A stretch of DNA of 33,782 bases from an uncultured Clostridia bacterium (GTDB lineage Bacteria > Bacillota > Clostridia > Oscillospirales > Oscillospiraceae): contig CAMVKI010000006.1 of NCBI GenBank assembly GCA_947168005.1, forward strand, positions 1 through 33,782. Reading direction: 5' to 3'. Shown here piece after piece: positions 14,968 to 23,278 of the stretch (positions are counted from its first letter, which is position 1; each line of letters opens with the position of its first letter). The notes under the pieces are model-generated. The model made no database searches. It saw only the letters and a list, made by a program, of their open reading frames with translations, and was not told the DNA's origin. A program made the translations under genes and the position numbers.

Positions 14968-15549
14968 ATGAACAGACAACGTACCCTCAAACAGTATCGA
15001 ATGATCGACCTGGCGTTCTTTGCCCTGATGCTGTTGGTCGCAGAATACCTGATCGTCAGCGCGGCGAACCGCTGGTTCCCCGCGCAGCCCTACACTGTGT
15101 CCGTCGCCGCCGCAATCGTCACGTTGGTTTATATGCGATGGAGCTGGTGGGGCGGCATCCACGCGGTGCTGGCCGGTCTGGTGTTCTGCTTTTTTTCCGC
15201 CGCGACGGGGCCGCAGTATCTGATTTACTGCGGGGGCAATCTGCTCTCTCTGCTCGCGGTATATCTCCTCTGTCGGATTGGGAAGGAGAAGGTCCGGACC
15301 GGACACCTGGCCCTTCTGTTTCCCCTTCTTGTACAATTCCTGATGCTCCTGGGCCGCGCGCTCGCGGCGCTGGCATTGGGAACTCCTCTCGCGGAAGCGG
15401 CGGGCTTCTTCACCACAGACGTCCTGTCCTTCCTCTTTACCTTTGTGATCATCTGGATTGCCCGGAGGCTGGACGGGATCTATGAGGATCAAAAACACTA
15501 TCTGCTGCGGCTGCAAGAGCAGCAGAAATTGGAAAAAGGAGGTTCGTAA
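14968..15549 (+). CDS. Unrecognised membrane protein heading the pectin importer operon
   Basis: 193 residues with about six hydrophobic segments (roughly 12-32, 41-57, 61-79, 82-101, 113-136, 150-168) and a charged C-terminal helix rich in Gln/Glu/Lys (171-193) that should be cytoplasmic. There is no signal peptide. The size, the paired short helices and a Gly-rich centre are reminiscent of substrate-binding S-components of ECF transporters, but no specific motif was recognised. ATG at 14968 is chosen over one at 14839 because the upstream extension is polar, non-homologous-looking and covers the promoter. Its stop overlaps the next ATG by 1 nt (TAATG), so it is translationally coupled to the first permease. 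A role in uptake or in membrane organisation of the importer is inferred from position only. Confidence 0.8.
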   Translation: MNRQRTLKQYRMIDLAFFALMLLVAEYLIVSAANRWFPAQPYTVSVAAAIVTLVYMRWSWWGGIHAVLAGLVFCFFSAATGPQYLIYCGGNLLSLLAVYLLCRIGKEKVRTGHLALLFPLLVQFLMLLGRALAALALGTPLAEAAGFFTTDVLSFLFTFVIIWIARRLDGIYEDQKHYLLRLQEQQKLEKGGS

Positions 15550-16604
15550 TGAAAGCTAAGGCGGCGGATTTTCTCGTGTATGACAAAGAACTTGGCATAT
15601 ATCGCGTGAATCCGGAACAAGCCGTCCGCGACGACGTGGAAAAACACTACTGGCGCCACGTCGGGCAGACGATTGTAAAAGACCGGCGGCTGTATCTGAT
15701 GCTGATTCCGATGCTGCTGGTATTCCTATTCTGGCGTTATTTCCCCATGTATGAGCTGCTTGGCTGCTTCAAGGTCCCCGATAAAGTGCTGCCGGTTTCC
15801 CAGCAGTATTTCTCAGGCTTTTCCTACTTCAAGCGGCTCCTGTTCGCGGGAGACGGCCTGTCCACCGACTTCTGGAGAGCCATGCGCAACACCTTCGTCC
15901 TGAGCTTCTACGGTTTGTGCTTCGGCTTCCCCATGCCGATCATTCTGGCGCTTTTCTTCAACGAGGTGCGGTCCAACATCGCCCGCAGCGTGTATCAGGT
16001 GCTGACTTATCTGCCCAAGTTCATGTCTACGGTCGTTATGACCTCCCTTGTGACCATGCTGGTCAAGCAGGGCTCCCTGACCACCGGCATGGGCATCGTC
16101 AGCCGTGCGCTTGCCAACATCGGTCTGATCAGCCCGGAGGTTGCCAACGCAGGCCTGCTCAACAACCCCGCCTACTTCCGCGCCATCTACCAGATCAGCG
16201 GTATCTGGGAGAGCGCGGGCTACGACAGCATCGTGTTCTTTGCGGCTATCATCGCCATTTCGCCTACCAGCTATGAGGCAGCGCAGATTGACGGCGCGGA
16301 TAAAATGGCACAGCTGCGGTACGTGGTGCTCCCCAGCATTCTGTCCACCATCGTTATCATGCTCATCACCCGAATCGGCCATCTGCTCAACGTGGGTTAC
16401 GAAAAGGTATTGCTGCTCTATAACCCAAACACCTATGTCACGGCGGACGTGGTATCCACCTTTGCCCACCGCAACGGCATGGGCAGCGGCGCCGGCACAG
16501 GCATCGCGGCCGCGGCGGAGATGATGAACAACGTCGTCGGCATGATCCTGGTGATCGGCGCGAACACCATCGCCAAGAAAGCGTCGAACACCTCGCTCTA
16601 CTAA
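15549..16604 (+). CDS. Sugar ABC transporter permease (LplB/YteP-like)
   Basis: Inner-membrane subunit of a CUT1-type importer, here predicted to take up oligogalacturonides. 351 residues: a cytoplasmic N-terminal extension (1-55) and six transmembrane helices. The EAA loop that docks the ATPase is SYEAAQIDGADKMAQLRYVV (about residues 240-260). A motif of the LplB group (LPKFMSTVVMTSLVTML) lies at about 156-172. The start follows AAAAAGGAGG. It is followed after 12 nt by the second permease. The YtcQ/YteP/YtcP system of Bacillus subtilis imports pectin-derived oligosaccharides and is the closest described parallel. Confidence 0.92.
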   Translation: MKAKAADFLVYDKELGIYRVNPEQAVRDDVEKHYWRHVGQTIVKDRRLYLMLIPMLLVFLFWRYFPMYELLGCFKVPDKVLPVSQQYFSGFSYFKRLLFAGDGLSTDFWRAMRNTFVLSFYGLCFGFPMPIILALFFNEVRSNIARSVYQVLTYLPKFMSTVVMTSLVTMLVKQGSLTTGMGIVSRALANIGLISPEVANAGLLNNPAYFRAIYQISGIWESAGYDSIVFFAAIIAISPTSYEAAQIDGADKMAQLRYVVLPSILSTIVIMLITRIGHLLNVGYEKVLLLYNPNTYVTADVVSTFAHRNGMGSGAGTGIAAAAEMMNNVVGMILVIGANTIAKKASNTSLY

Positions 16605-16616
16605 CAGGAGGGCGCT

Positions 16617-17507
16617 ATGAAACGAAAACTTGAAGTGACTGAGCTGATCTTTAAGATCATCAGCTATACGCTGCTGACAGTATTTGCCCTCTGCTGTCTG
16701 TATCCCTTTGTCTACGCGATCAGCGCGGCGATCTCCGGCCGCTCCGCGGTGGAATACGGCTCTGTGGTGCTGTTCCCCAAGGACGTGCAGTTTGACGCCT
16801 TTGCCAAGATGTTCAGCGACAACATGTTCTGGAATTCCTATTCCAACACCCTGTTCCTGACGCTCTTCGGCACCATCTGGTCCATGCTGGTCGCCATTTT
16901 GGGCGCCTACGCTCTGTCCAAGCGCAGGCTGTTGTTCCGGACCTTCTTCAACTTCTTCCTGGTCTTTACCATGTGGTTCTCCGCCGGTATTGTTCCCCAG
17001 TACCTGAACTACCTGGCCACCAAGGATGTGTTCAACAGTGTGGGCATCATGGACGACAAGTGGCTCGTGGTCATTGCCATGGGCATGGCCGCCATGAACA
17101 TCATCCTGCTCCGCAACGCCTTTGAGGGAGTCCCCTCCGAGATCGAAGAGGCCGCCATTGTGGACGGCGCCTCCGAGGGCCAGGTCCTGACCCAGGTCTT
17201 TATCCCCATGAGCAAGTCCACCATCGCCACCGTGGCCCTGTTCTTCGCCATCTCCCGCTGGAACGGCTACTTCTGGGCCCGGCAGATGATCTCCAACTCC
17301 AACGAGCATCCGCTGCAGGTCTTCATCCGTCTGCGGCTGGAGCAGTACACCGACCCCGAGGTCATGGCGGGCTGGAACGAGAGCTTCGCCTCCGACTCCG
17401 TGATCTACGCGCTGATTGTCTGCTCCATCGTCCCCATCCTGATTATCTATCCCTTCATACAGAAGTACTTCGCCAAGGGCGTCAACGTCGGCGGCGTCAA
17501 GGAATGA
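16617..17507 (+). CDS. Carbohydrate ABC transporter permease (LplC/YtcP-like)
   Basis: The second inner-membrane permease of the importer, 296 residues, six transmembrane helices. The N-terminal LLTVFALCCLYPFVYAISAA is typical of MalG-like subunits. The EAA loop is PSEIEEAAIVDGASEGQVLT (about 172-192), followed by a terminal helix and FIQKYFAKGVNVGGVKE, the usual C-terminal ending of this group. ATG at 16617 follows CAGGAGGG. It is predicted to pair with the upstream permease and receive substrate from the lipoprotein encoded 43 nt downstream. Confidence 0.93.
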   Translation: MKRKLEVTELIFKIISYTLLTVFALCCLYPFVYAISAAISGRSAVEYGSVVLFPKDVQFDAFAKMFSDNMFWNSYSNTLFLTLFGTIWSMLVAILGAYALSKRRLLFRTFFNFFLVFTMWFSAGIVPQYLNYLATKDVFNSVGIMDDKWLVVIAMGMAAMNIILLRNAFEGVPSEIEEAAIVDGASEGQVLTQVFIPMSKSTIATVALFFAISRWNGYFWARQMISNSNEHPLQVFIRLRLEQYTDPEVMAGWNESFASDSVIYALIVCSIVPILIIYPFIQKYFAKGVNVGGVKE

Positions 17508-17550
17508 TCCGACAGCTCCATTCTTTAAATTAATAATAAGGAGAAACACC

Positions 17551-19701
17551 ATGAAATCTATGAAGTCTCTGATTGCCATGCTGCTGGCAGTCGTCATGAT
17601 CGCCGCCCTGTTTGTGGGCTGCGGTCCCAGCATTACCGTCAACCCCGGCCAGACCAACGCCAACACCCCCGACGGGACCCAGGCCAACAACCCCGGCGGG
17701 AACACCGACATCGCCGCCGGCACCGTGCTGCGCATGGCCACCGGCTACAACTCCCCCAAGACCGGCCTGAGCTTCGACGCGGAGACCGCCGGCGAGGGCA
17801 TCACCCTGGCTGACGGCGTTACCTACCGCGCCGGCGACCTGAAGCCCACCTGGGTCGAGGTCGAGAAGATCCTCAACATCAAGATCGAGGACAAGTACCA
17901 GGGCAACGGCGCCTCCGCCGAGTTCGACTACTGGAAAGAGCGCCTGGGCGAGGTGGACCTGGTTTCCGGCACCGCCTCCAAGCTGTCCGAGAACGGCGAG
18001 GCCGGCTCTCTGATTAACCTGACCGACTATCTGGATCAGATGCCCAACTTCAAGGCCTATCTGGACGCCAACCCCATCGTGAAGCTGTCCATCGTCGGCA
18101 ACACCGACACCGGCGCCATCTACTTCAGCCCCTACTTCGACGGCGTGAACGACATCGAGCGTATGCCTCTGATGCGTGTGGACTGGGTCCAGAAGCTGCT
18201 TGACGGCGAGGGCGAGTTCGCCGCCGACGCCTCCAAGAAGCTGGCCGCCCCCGCGTATGAGCCCTACATGCCCACCTCCGGCTCCGTCACCGTGGACGTG
18301 GTCAACAAGGACGGCACCGCCGCCGAGACCGTGACCAAGAACTACGACGCCGCCGGCAACATCATCGACAACATGAACAAGGCCGGCGAGCTGGACGGCG
18401 TGGCCGCTGTCAACATGCTCCGCAAGTACATCGACGAGGCCTATGCCGGCTACTACGGCACCGCCCGCTCCGACCTCTTCGTGGGTCAGAACGCCGCCTG
18501 GGACGCCGACGAGCTGGTCGCTCTGCTCCGCTGCGTCGTCGCCAACCCCCAGACCCTCAACGGCACCGATTCCGTCCAGGGCCTCTTCTCCCGTGAGGAC
18601 GACAACAACCAGCGCCGCGTGGATATGTTCCGCTTTGCCGGTCACCTCTTCGGCGTCCGCGGCCTGGAGTCCCGTCAGGACTACCTCTACGTCGGCACCG
18701 ACGGCGCCCTGCACGACGCCCGCCAGGAGGAGGACACCTACAAGGCCATTGAGCGGATGAACGCCATGGTCAAGGAAGGCCTGATTTCCAAGGCTTTCAT
18801 CGATATGTCCACCGAGAACTCCGGCACCTACCTGGAGAACGACCTGGGCTTCATGCACTACGACTACAACCAGACCCAGACCATCCTGAACGACACCAAG
18901 CTGCAGGAAGGCGAGAAGTACATGGCCGTTATGGTCCCCGTGGCCAAGTGGTTCGACGGCTCCGATCCCAACGGCGTGTTCATGCACTTCACCGAGTCCT
19001 GGCGCTCCGTCAAGACCGACGGCTGGGGCATCTCCAAGGCCGGCGTGGGCAATGACACCAACAAGCTGAACGCCGCCCTCGCTCTGATCGACTACGCCTA
19101 CTCCGAGAAGGGCCAGATCCTCATGAGCTACGGCCCCGACGCCTTCATCAAGACCAACGCCGACGGCAGCTACGTCACCTTCGACTTCAACGGCAAGCAG
19201 ATGCCCGTCATCGCCGACGCCACCAAGGCGGAGCTTTGGGAAAAGGCCAACGGCAACTACACCAACTACGCCCGTATGTACCTGGGCTCCACCCTGAGCT
19301 TCGTCAAGAGCCAGGCCTTCGAGTATCAGTGCACCACCGACATCGGCCAGGAAGGCGCCGGCCACATCTCCAACGCCATCAAGCTGGGCGTCATCAAGCA
19401 CCCCGCTCTGGAGCTGGCTGAGAACTCCTGGTACACCTCCATTCCCACCGTCCTGCCCACCACCACCGTTGAGAACACCCAGATCGGCGGCTACACCGAG
19501 CTGACCGAGAAGTTCTCCCAGCAGAAGGGCGGCGACAACATCCTGGTCAACCTGATCGTCAACGGCTACACCGACGCCAACATGAGCGACGCCGCCTCCG
19601 CGGCCGCCTATGTGACCAACACCTGGAACGGCAAGCAGTATCTTGCCATCAAGCAGGGCGCCTGGGAGCGGGACGTCGAGTACTACCAGACCGTCAAGTG
19701 A
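17551..19701 (+). CDS. Extracellular solute-binding lipoprotein of the pectin importer
   Basis: A membrane-anchored receptor for the importer. Signal peptide 1-23 with lipobox LFVGC (Cys24), then a Thr/Asn/Pro-rich linker (to about 50) and an LplA/YtcQ-like binding fold, with conserved-looking stretches such as TWVEVEKILNIKIED and, near the middle, YLYVGTDGALHDAR. At 716 residues it is much longer than the roughly 400-560 usual for family 1 binding proteins, with insertions rich in Asn/Thr/Ala. Codon use is extremely biased to C-ending codons, suggesting very high expression. It has its own strong AAGGAG site. A GC-rich hairpin region follows its stop, a common way to keep receptor mRNA more abundant than downstream genes. 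Confidence 0.9.
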   Translation: MKSMKSLIAMLLAVVMIAALFVGCGPSITVNPGQTNANTPDGTQANNPGGNTDIAAGTVLRMATGYNSPKTGLSFDAETAGEGITLADGVTYRAGDLKPTWVEVEKILNIKIEDKYQGNGASAEFDYWKERLGEVDLVSGTASKLSENGEAGSLINLTDYLDQMPNFKAYLDANPIVKLSIVGNTDTGAIYFSPYFDGVNDIERMPLMRVDWVQKLLDGEGEFAADASKKLAAPAYEPYMPTSGSVTVDVVNKDGTAAETVTKNYDAAGNIIDNMNKAGELDGVAAVNMLRKYIDEAYAGYYGTARSDLFVGQNAAWDADELVALLRCVVANPQTLNGTDSVQGLFSREDDNNQRRVDMFRFAGHLFGVRGLESRQDYLYVGTDGALHDARQEEDTYKAIERMNAMVKEGLISKAFIDMSTENSGTYLENDLGFMHYDYNQTQTILNDTKLQEGEKYMAVMVPVAKWFDGSDPNGVFMHFTESWRSVKTDGWGISKAGVGNDTNKLNAALALIDYAYSEKGQILMSYGPDAFIKTNADGSYVTFDFNGKQMPVIADATKAELWEKANGNYTNYARMYLGSTLSFVKSQAFEYQCTTDIGQEGAGHISNAIKLGVIKHPALELAENSWYTSIPTVLPTTTVENTQIGGYTELTEKFSQQKGGDNILVNLIVNGYTDANMSDAASAAAYVTNTWNGKQYLAIKQGAWERDVEYYQTVK

Positions 19702-19704
19702 TCT

Positions 19705-19740
19705 CACGCAGGGGCGTGACGCGGCTGCAGCTTCGGAGCG
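19705..19740 (+). other. Intercistronic hairpins after the binding-protein gene
   Basis: CACGC/GCGTG (19705-19709, 19714-19718) and then a CTGC...GCAG stem with a GCT/AGC top and TCGG loop. There is no T-run, so this is more likely a 3' stabiliser or processing element for the receptor mRNA than a terminator. It is the only untranslated gap (89 nt) inside this part of the operon. Confidence 0.4.
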
Positions 19741-19790
19741 CAGAGGCGTTCCGGAGCGCGGCGGCGCAACATTAACAAGGGGAGGTCATC

Positions 19791-20381
19791 ATGTATAAAA
19801 AACAGTTGACAGTCCAGAAGATCCTCTGTCTGGCAGCGGTGATTGTCAGCGCGCTGGTGTTTGTCTATTCTCTCGGGATCATGACCGACCTGTACGACAG
19901 CCTGTACGATACCATGCGCAACCCGAACAACCTCCTGAAGACAGACGTGCCGGGCTCCATCGTGTACTACAACATGCAGGAGTTCAACCGGATGTTTACG
20001 ATCTACAGCATCGGACTCATCCTGCTGGCGGTTCTTCTGTTCATCACCAACACCCATAAGCGCAGAAGATACTACATCGGCAACTACGCCGCCACCGGCC
20101 TCTTTGCCGTCGGCGCAGTGGCGATCTCCGTCTTCGGCCACACCTATATCGAAATCTTCAAGCAGCAGTTCCTCCAGGTGGATTTCGCGGCGCTCAAGGA
20201 GCACGCGGAGCTCTGGGGCACACTGTACACCGAATCCACATTCTGGTTCGACGTCCATTATCTGGTCTTCGGCCTGGTCCTGCTGGCCGCCGTTCTGCTG
20301 GTCTGCAACGCCGTATGGAAAATGCGGCTCATGAAGGCGGAGACAGCCCTGGTCGAGGAGGGAAGGAGGAAGACGGCATGA
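19791..20381 (+). CDS. Unrecognised four-helix membrane protein (importer operon)
   Basis: 196 residues with hydrophobic segments at about 9-29, 66-86, 93-113 and 152-174. A hydrophilic loop of about 35 residues lies between helices 1 and 2 (rich in Asn, Asp and Tyr), and another between helices 3 and 4. The C-terminus is Arg/Lys-rich. No known domain was recognised. ATG at 19791 follows AAGGGGAGG. Its stop overlaps the next gene's ATG (ATGA), showing tight coupling. It belongs to a set of four similar-sized membrane proteins that flank the ATPase gene, two on each side. A structural or assembly partner of the importer is a guess from context. Confidence 0.8.
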   Translation: MYKKQLTVQKILCLAAVIVSALVFVYSLGIMTDLYDSLYDTMRNPNNLLKTDVPGSIVYYNMQEFNRMFTIYSIGLILLAVLLFITNTHKRRRYYIGNYAATGLFAVGAVAISVFGHTYIEIFKQQFLQVDFAALKEHAELWGTLYTESTFWFDVHYLVFGLVLLAAVLLVCNAVWKMRLMKAETALVEEGRRKTA

Positions 20382-20869
20382 ATCAAGACGAACGCAGCAT
20401 CAGCCGCGACCGGATGCGGTATATCAAGAACTCCGCCTCCTCCCGTCTGTGCTATCTGGCGATTCTGTTTAACGTGTTCTACTTCGTGAGCATCTGCAAG
20501 TCCGACGTGGGCGTGTACTACTACAACATCCTCATCGGCGGCGTGATCCTCTACAATCTGTTCTTCATGCTGGCCGTCTTCCTGGCCTCCGAGGGCGTCA
20601 AGAACTACAAGCGGGATTATTCCTTCCTGCTCCTCGCCCTGGGCGTCGGACAGATCCTTCGCTTTTTCGTGATTCCCATGCATGCCCACAGTGAGACGAC
20701 GGTGGTCAACGGCGCCGAGACTCTGGTCATGCGTGACGGACAGTTCATTCGCGTAGCCATCTATCTGGCTGTCTCCGCCGTCTGTCTCATTGCGGCGGCG
20801 CTGATCAACCTCTACAAGTGCAGAGAGTTGAGCGAGCACCAGAAGAGCCTGGCCGCGCAGACCGCATAA
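20378..20869 (+). CDS. Unrecognised four-helix membrane protein (importer operon)
   Basis: 163 residues; hydrophobic segments at about 21-39, 47-69, 81-98 and 126-146, with a short charged N-terminus (NQDERSISRDRMRYIKNS) and a Lys/Glu-rich tail. A hydrophilic loop with MHAHSETTVVNGAETLVM lies between helices 3 and 4 and probably faces outside. ATG at 20378 (GGAAGGAGG before it) is preferred over the in-frame ATG at 20315, which lies within the preceding gene. The layout resembles the protein encoded just upstream, so the two may be distant paralogues or form a heterodimer. No family was recognised. Confidence 0.8.
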   Translation: MNQDERSISRDRMRYIKNSASSRLCYLAILFNVFYFVSICKSDVGVYYYNILIGGVILYNLFFMLAVFLASEGVKNYKRDYSFLLLALGVGQILRFFVIPMHAHSETTVVNGAETLVMRDGQFIRVAIYLAVSAVCLIAAALINLYKCRELSEHQKSLAAQTA

Positions 20870-20881
20870 GGAGATGAAGTT

Positions 20882-21964
20882 ATGGCAACGCTGAGCTTAC
20901 AGCATATCGATAAGATATATGATAACAACGTTCAGGCGGTCTATGACTTCAATCTGGACGTCAAGGACGGCGAGCTGATCGTCCTCGTGGGTCCCTCCGG
21001 CTGCGGCAAGTCCACCACCCTCCGCATGGTGGCCGGCCTGGAGGACATCTCCAACGGCAAGCTGCTGCTGGACGGCAGGGACATCACCCAGACCCCCGCC
21101 AAGGACCGGGATATGGCGATGGTTTTCCAGAGCTATGCGCTCTACGGTCACATGACCATCTACGAAAACATGGCCTTCTCCCTGACCCTTCGCAAGGAAA
21201 ACCCCAACGTCATCCACAAGAAGGTGCTGGCCGCGGCCGAGGTCCTGGGCCTCACCAGCCAGCTCAACAAAAAACCCGCCCAGCTCTCCGGCGGCCAGCG
21301 GCAGCGCGTGGCTATGGGCCGTTCCATCGTGCGGAACCCCAAGGTCTTCCTCTTCGACGAGCCTCTGTCCAACCTGGACGCCAAGCTCAGAGGCGCGACC
21401 CGCCGGGAGATCCTCCTGCTCCACAAGCGGCTGCAGGCCACCATGCTCTACGTCACCCACGACCAGACCGAGGCCCTGACCCTGGCGGACCGGATCGTCT
21501 GCATGTCCATGGGCCACGTCCAGCAGGTCGGCACGCCCTTAGAGCTCTACGATTCCCCCAACAACATCTTTGTCGCCAGCTTCATCGGCCTGCCCCCCAT
21601 GAACTTCTTTGACGTGAAGGTGGGCGAGGGCAAGCTCGAGGGCAAGGGCTTCAGCGTGAAGCTCGACGCCGAGGAGCAGAAGCGCCTGGCCGCCTACAAG
21701 GGAAAGGAAATCACCCTGGGCGTCCGTCCCGAGGACATCGTCGAGGGACCCGACATTCCCGCCCTGGTCACCACCAATGAGAACCTGGGCATGAATACCC
21801 TGGTCCACGGCAACATCACCGCCCCCGACGCGCCGGCGCAGAAGATCGTTGCCAAGCTCAAGGGCTGGGCCAACTACAAGAACGGCGATACGGTGAAGTT
21901 CAGCTTCCAGCGGAAGCACTTCTTCGACAAGGAGACCACCAACGCCATCCGAGGGGAGGGATAA
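20882..21964 (+). CDS. msmX: Sugar ABC transporter ATPase, MsmX/UgpC type (copy 1)
   Basis: Cytoplasmic ATPase that powers CUT1 sugar importers. 360 residues: Walker A GPSGCGKST (37-45), Q-loop VFQSYALYGHM, signature LSGGQRQRVAMGR (135-147), Walker B FLFDEP with Asp159 and Glu160, the H-loop in THDQTEAL (His about 193), then a C-terminal TOBE/regulatory domain (about 235-360) with GVRPEDI. The Q-loop reads YGHM where most homologues, including copy 2, have YPxM. ATG follows AAGGAG. Placed among importer genes, it should serve the adjacent permeases. In Gram-positives a single MsmX often serves many importers, so a dedicated copy is notable. Confidence 0.95.
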   Translation: MATLSLQHIDKIYDNNVQAVYDFNLDVKDGELIVLVGPSGCGKSTTLRMVAGLEDISNGKLLLDGRDITQTPAKDRDMAMVFQSYALYGHMTIYENMAFSLTLRKENPNVIHKKVLAAAEVLGLTSQLNKKPAQLSGGQRQRVAMGRSIVRNPKVFLFDEPLSNLDAKLRGATRREILLLHKRLQATMLYVTHDQTEALTLADRIVCMSMGHVQQVGTPLELYDSPNNIFVASFIGLPPMNFFDVKVGEGKLEGKGFSVKLDAEEQKRLAAYKGKEITLGVRPEDIVEGPDIPALVTTNENLGMNTLVHGNITAPDAPAQKIVAKLKGWANYKNGDTVKFSFQRKHFFDKETTNAIRGEG

Positions 21965-21966
21965 GC

Positions 21967-22569
21967 ATGGCGAATCAGACAATGACTCAAAGCGCTGAGC
22001 CGAAGCAGAAGAAGGGCTTCAAGGCCTGGCTCAAGGAGCGCTGGCGCAAGTTCCTGGTGGCGCTCAAGCGCAGACCGCAGCGGATCCCCCTGGTCATGCT
22101 TTGCATTACCTTCCTCTATTACGCCCTGAACATGACCACCTTCTCCAACACCACGGCGAAGATCCAGGGCAGCGGCATGGGCCTGTGCGGCTTCTGCGTG
22201 ATGCTGTTCTCCATGCTGTCCTTCATGTGCTGCATGAACGCCTTCCCCTACCGCAAGAAGGTGAACAAGCCCATGCTGATTTTGCTGCTGGTGATGTTCG
22301 CCATCATTGCCGCGGCGGACGTGATTTACATGAACGCCATCGTCTCCGCCGTGACCCGGGCCGAGAACCCCATCGTGGTCACGGAGGCCACAGCCTATAT
22401 CGCCTATGCGGATTACTACTGCAAGGTGCATCTGGTGCTGCTGGCGATTACGGCAGCCCTCGTCCTGCTGCTGCCGGTGTACTCCAAGTGGATCCGCAAG
22501 ATCAAGACCTCCATCGAGGTGGAAGACAACGGTGAAATGGGAGCCATCGACATCTCCGGCGAGAATTGA
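21967..22569 (+). CDS. Unrecognised four-helix membrane protein (importer operon)
   Basis: 200 residues. A basic amphipathic N-terminus (about 1-40, many Lys/Arg/Trp) precedes hydrophobic segments at about 41-60, 72-93, 100-122 and 153-173. The tail EVEDNGEMGAIDISGEN is acidic and cytoplasmic. The second segment is rich in Cys and Met (GLCGFCVMLFSMLSFMCCMN). It lies only 2 nt after the ATPase stop, with GGGGAGGGA as its binding site, so it is part of the same transcript. No domain was recognised. The basic N-terminal helix could contact the ATPase or lipid headgroups, but that is speculation. Confidence 0.8.
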   Translation: MANQTMTQSAEPKQKKGFKAWLKERWRKFLVALKRRPQRIPLVMLCITFLYYALNMTTFSNTTAKIQGSGMGLCGFCVMLFSMLSFMCCMNAFPYRKKVNKPMLILLLVMFAIIAAADVIYMNAIVSAVTRAENPIVVTEATAYIAYADYYCKVHLVLLAITAALVLLLPVYSKWIRKIKTSIEVEDNGEMGAIDISGEN

Positions 22570-22584
22570 TTACTGATTGATTTT

Positions 22585-22619
22585 GGACGCGGAGGCGGAG
22601 AACGCTCCGCCTCCCGTCC
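22585..22619 (+). other. Strong GC-rich hairpin between two importer-operon genes
   Basis: GGACG + GGAGGCGGAG pairs with CTCCGCCTCC + CGTCC around an AACG loop: 15 bp with one bulged base. No T-run follows. It probably acts as an mRNA-processing or stability element. Confidence 0.6.
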
Positions 22620-22639
22620 GCCGACCGACAGGTGATACT

Positions 22640-23260
22640 ATGAGCAAGAAAACCCGGATCCCGCGAAAGCCCGAGGTGGAGAAGGAAGCGGATTACTACG
22701 CGCTGAAAACCGACGCCGTGCAGGCTCTGGTGGAGGCCAACGAGGAGAACTCCCCGGAGGTCTCCGAGGAGGAGCTGCGCCAATATCAGTCCCACCGCAA
22801 GCTGAAGCTGGCGGACTGGGTCAAGCTGCTGCTGATCAAGTGGTGGTTTGCCGGCGCCTGCTGCTTCTTCATCCTCTGGGGGCTGGGAACCTATCTGGCG
22901 GATTTTCTGGATACCCTTCTTGTGATGGGAATCGCCATGGGCATTGTGACCGATATTCTGACGAACAACGCCCTGCGCTTCTTTGAAAAGGAAAAGGGAG
23001 AAGCAAACCGCTGGATCATGGTCACCAAGCGAGGCTTTGTCAGCTTCCCGCTGAACATTCTCTACGCCTTCGTGGTGCTGCTCCTGGTGTGTCTGCTCTA
23101 TGAGGGCGTCAACCGCCTCCTCGCGGCGGTCACCGGCCAGCCCGAGCGCGTCTTTCTGGGCGTGGAGCCCATCGTCTTCGGGCTCTTCTGGCTGGGCGCG
23201 GATCTGCTGCTGATCTGGCTGAAAAACCTGCTGGTCAAGCGTTTTCACAAGCAAGCTTAA
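22640..23260 (+). CDS. Unrecognised membrane protein with acidic N-terminal region (importer operon)
   Basis: 206 residues. Residues 1-55 are hydrophilic and Glu-rich (EANEENSPEVSEEELRQYQS), probably a cytoplasmic helical segment. Four hydrophobic segments follow at about 62-84, 88-106, 130-153 and 170-191. A basic tail (KNLLVKRFHKQA) suggests both ends are inside. ATG at 22640 (AGGTGAT upstream) is chosen because the extension to 22577 consists of the translated hairpin. It is the last of the four small membrane proteins around the ATPase and is followed by the GH28 gene after 18 nt. No family recognised. Confidence 0.78.
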   Translation: MSKKTRIPRKPEVEKEADYYALKTDAVQALVEANEENSPEVSEEELRQYQSHRKLKLADWVKLLLIKWWFAGACCFFILWGLGTYLADFLDTLLVMGIAMGIVTDILTNNALRFFEKEKGEANRWIMVTKRGFVSFPLNILYAFVVLLLVCLLYEGVNRLLAAVTGQPERVFLGVEPIVFGLFWLGADLLLIWLKNLLVKRFHKQA

Positions 23261-23278
23261 GAGCAAGGAGGGCGTTCC

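Noticed and set aside
17530-19707. A 725-codon minus-strand frame antisense to the solute-binding protein
   Set aside because: Same codon-bias shadow. The plus-strand gene has a lipobox, a binding site and operon context.
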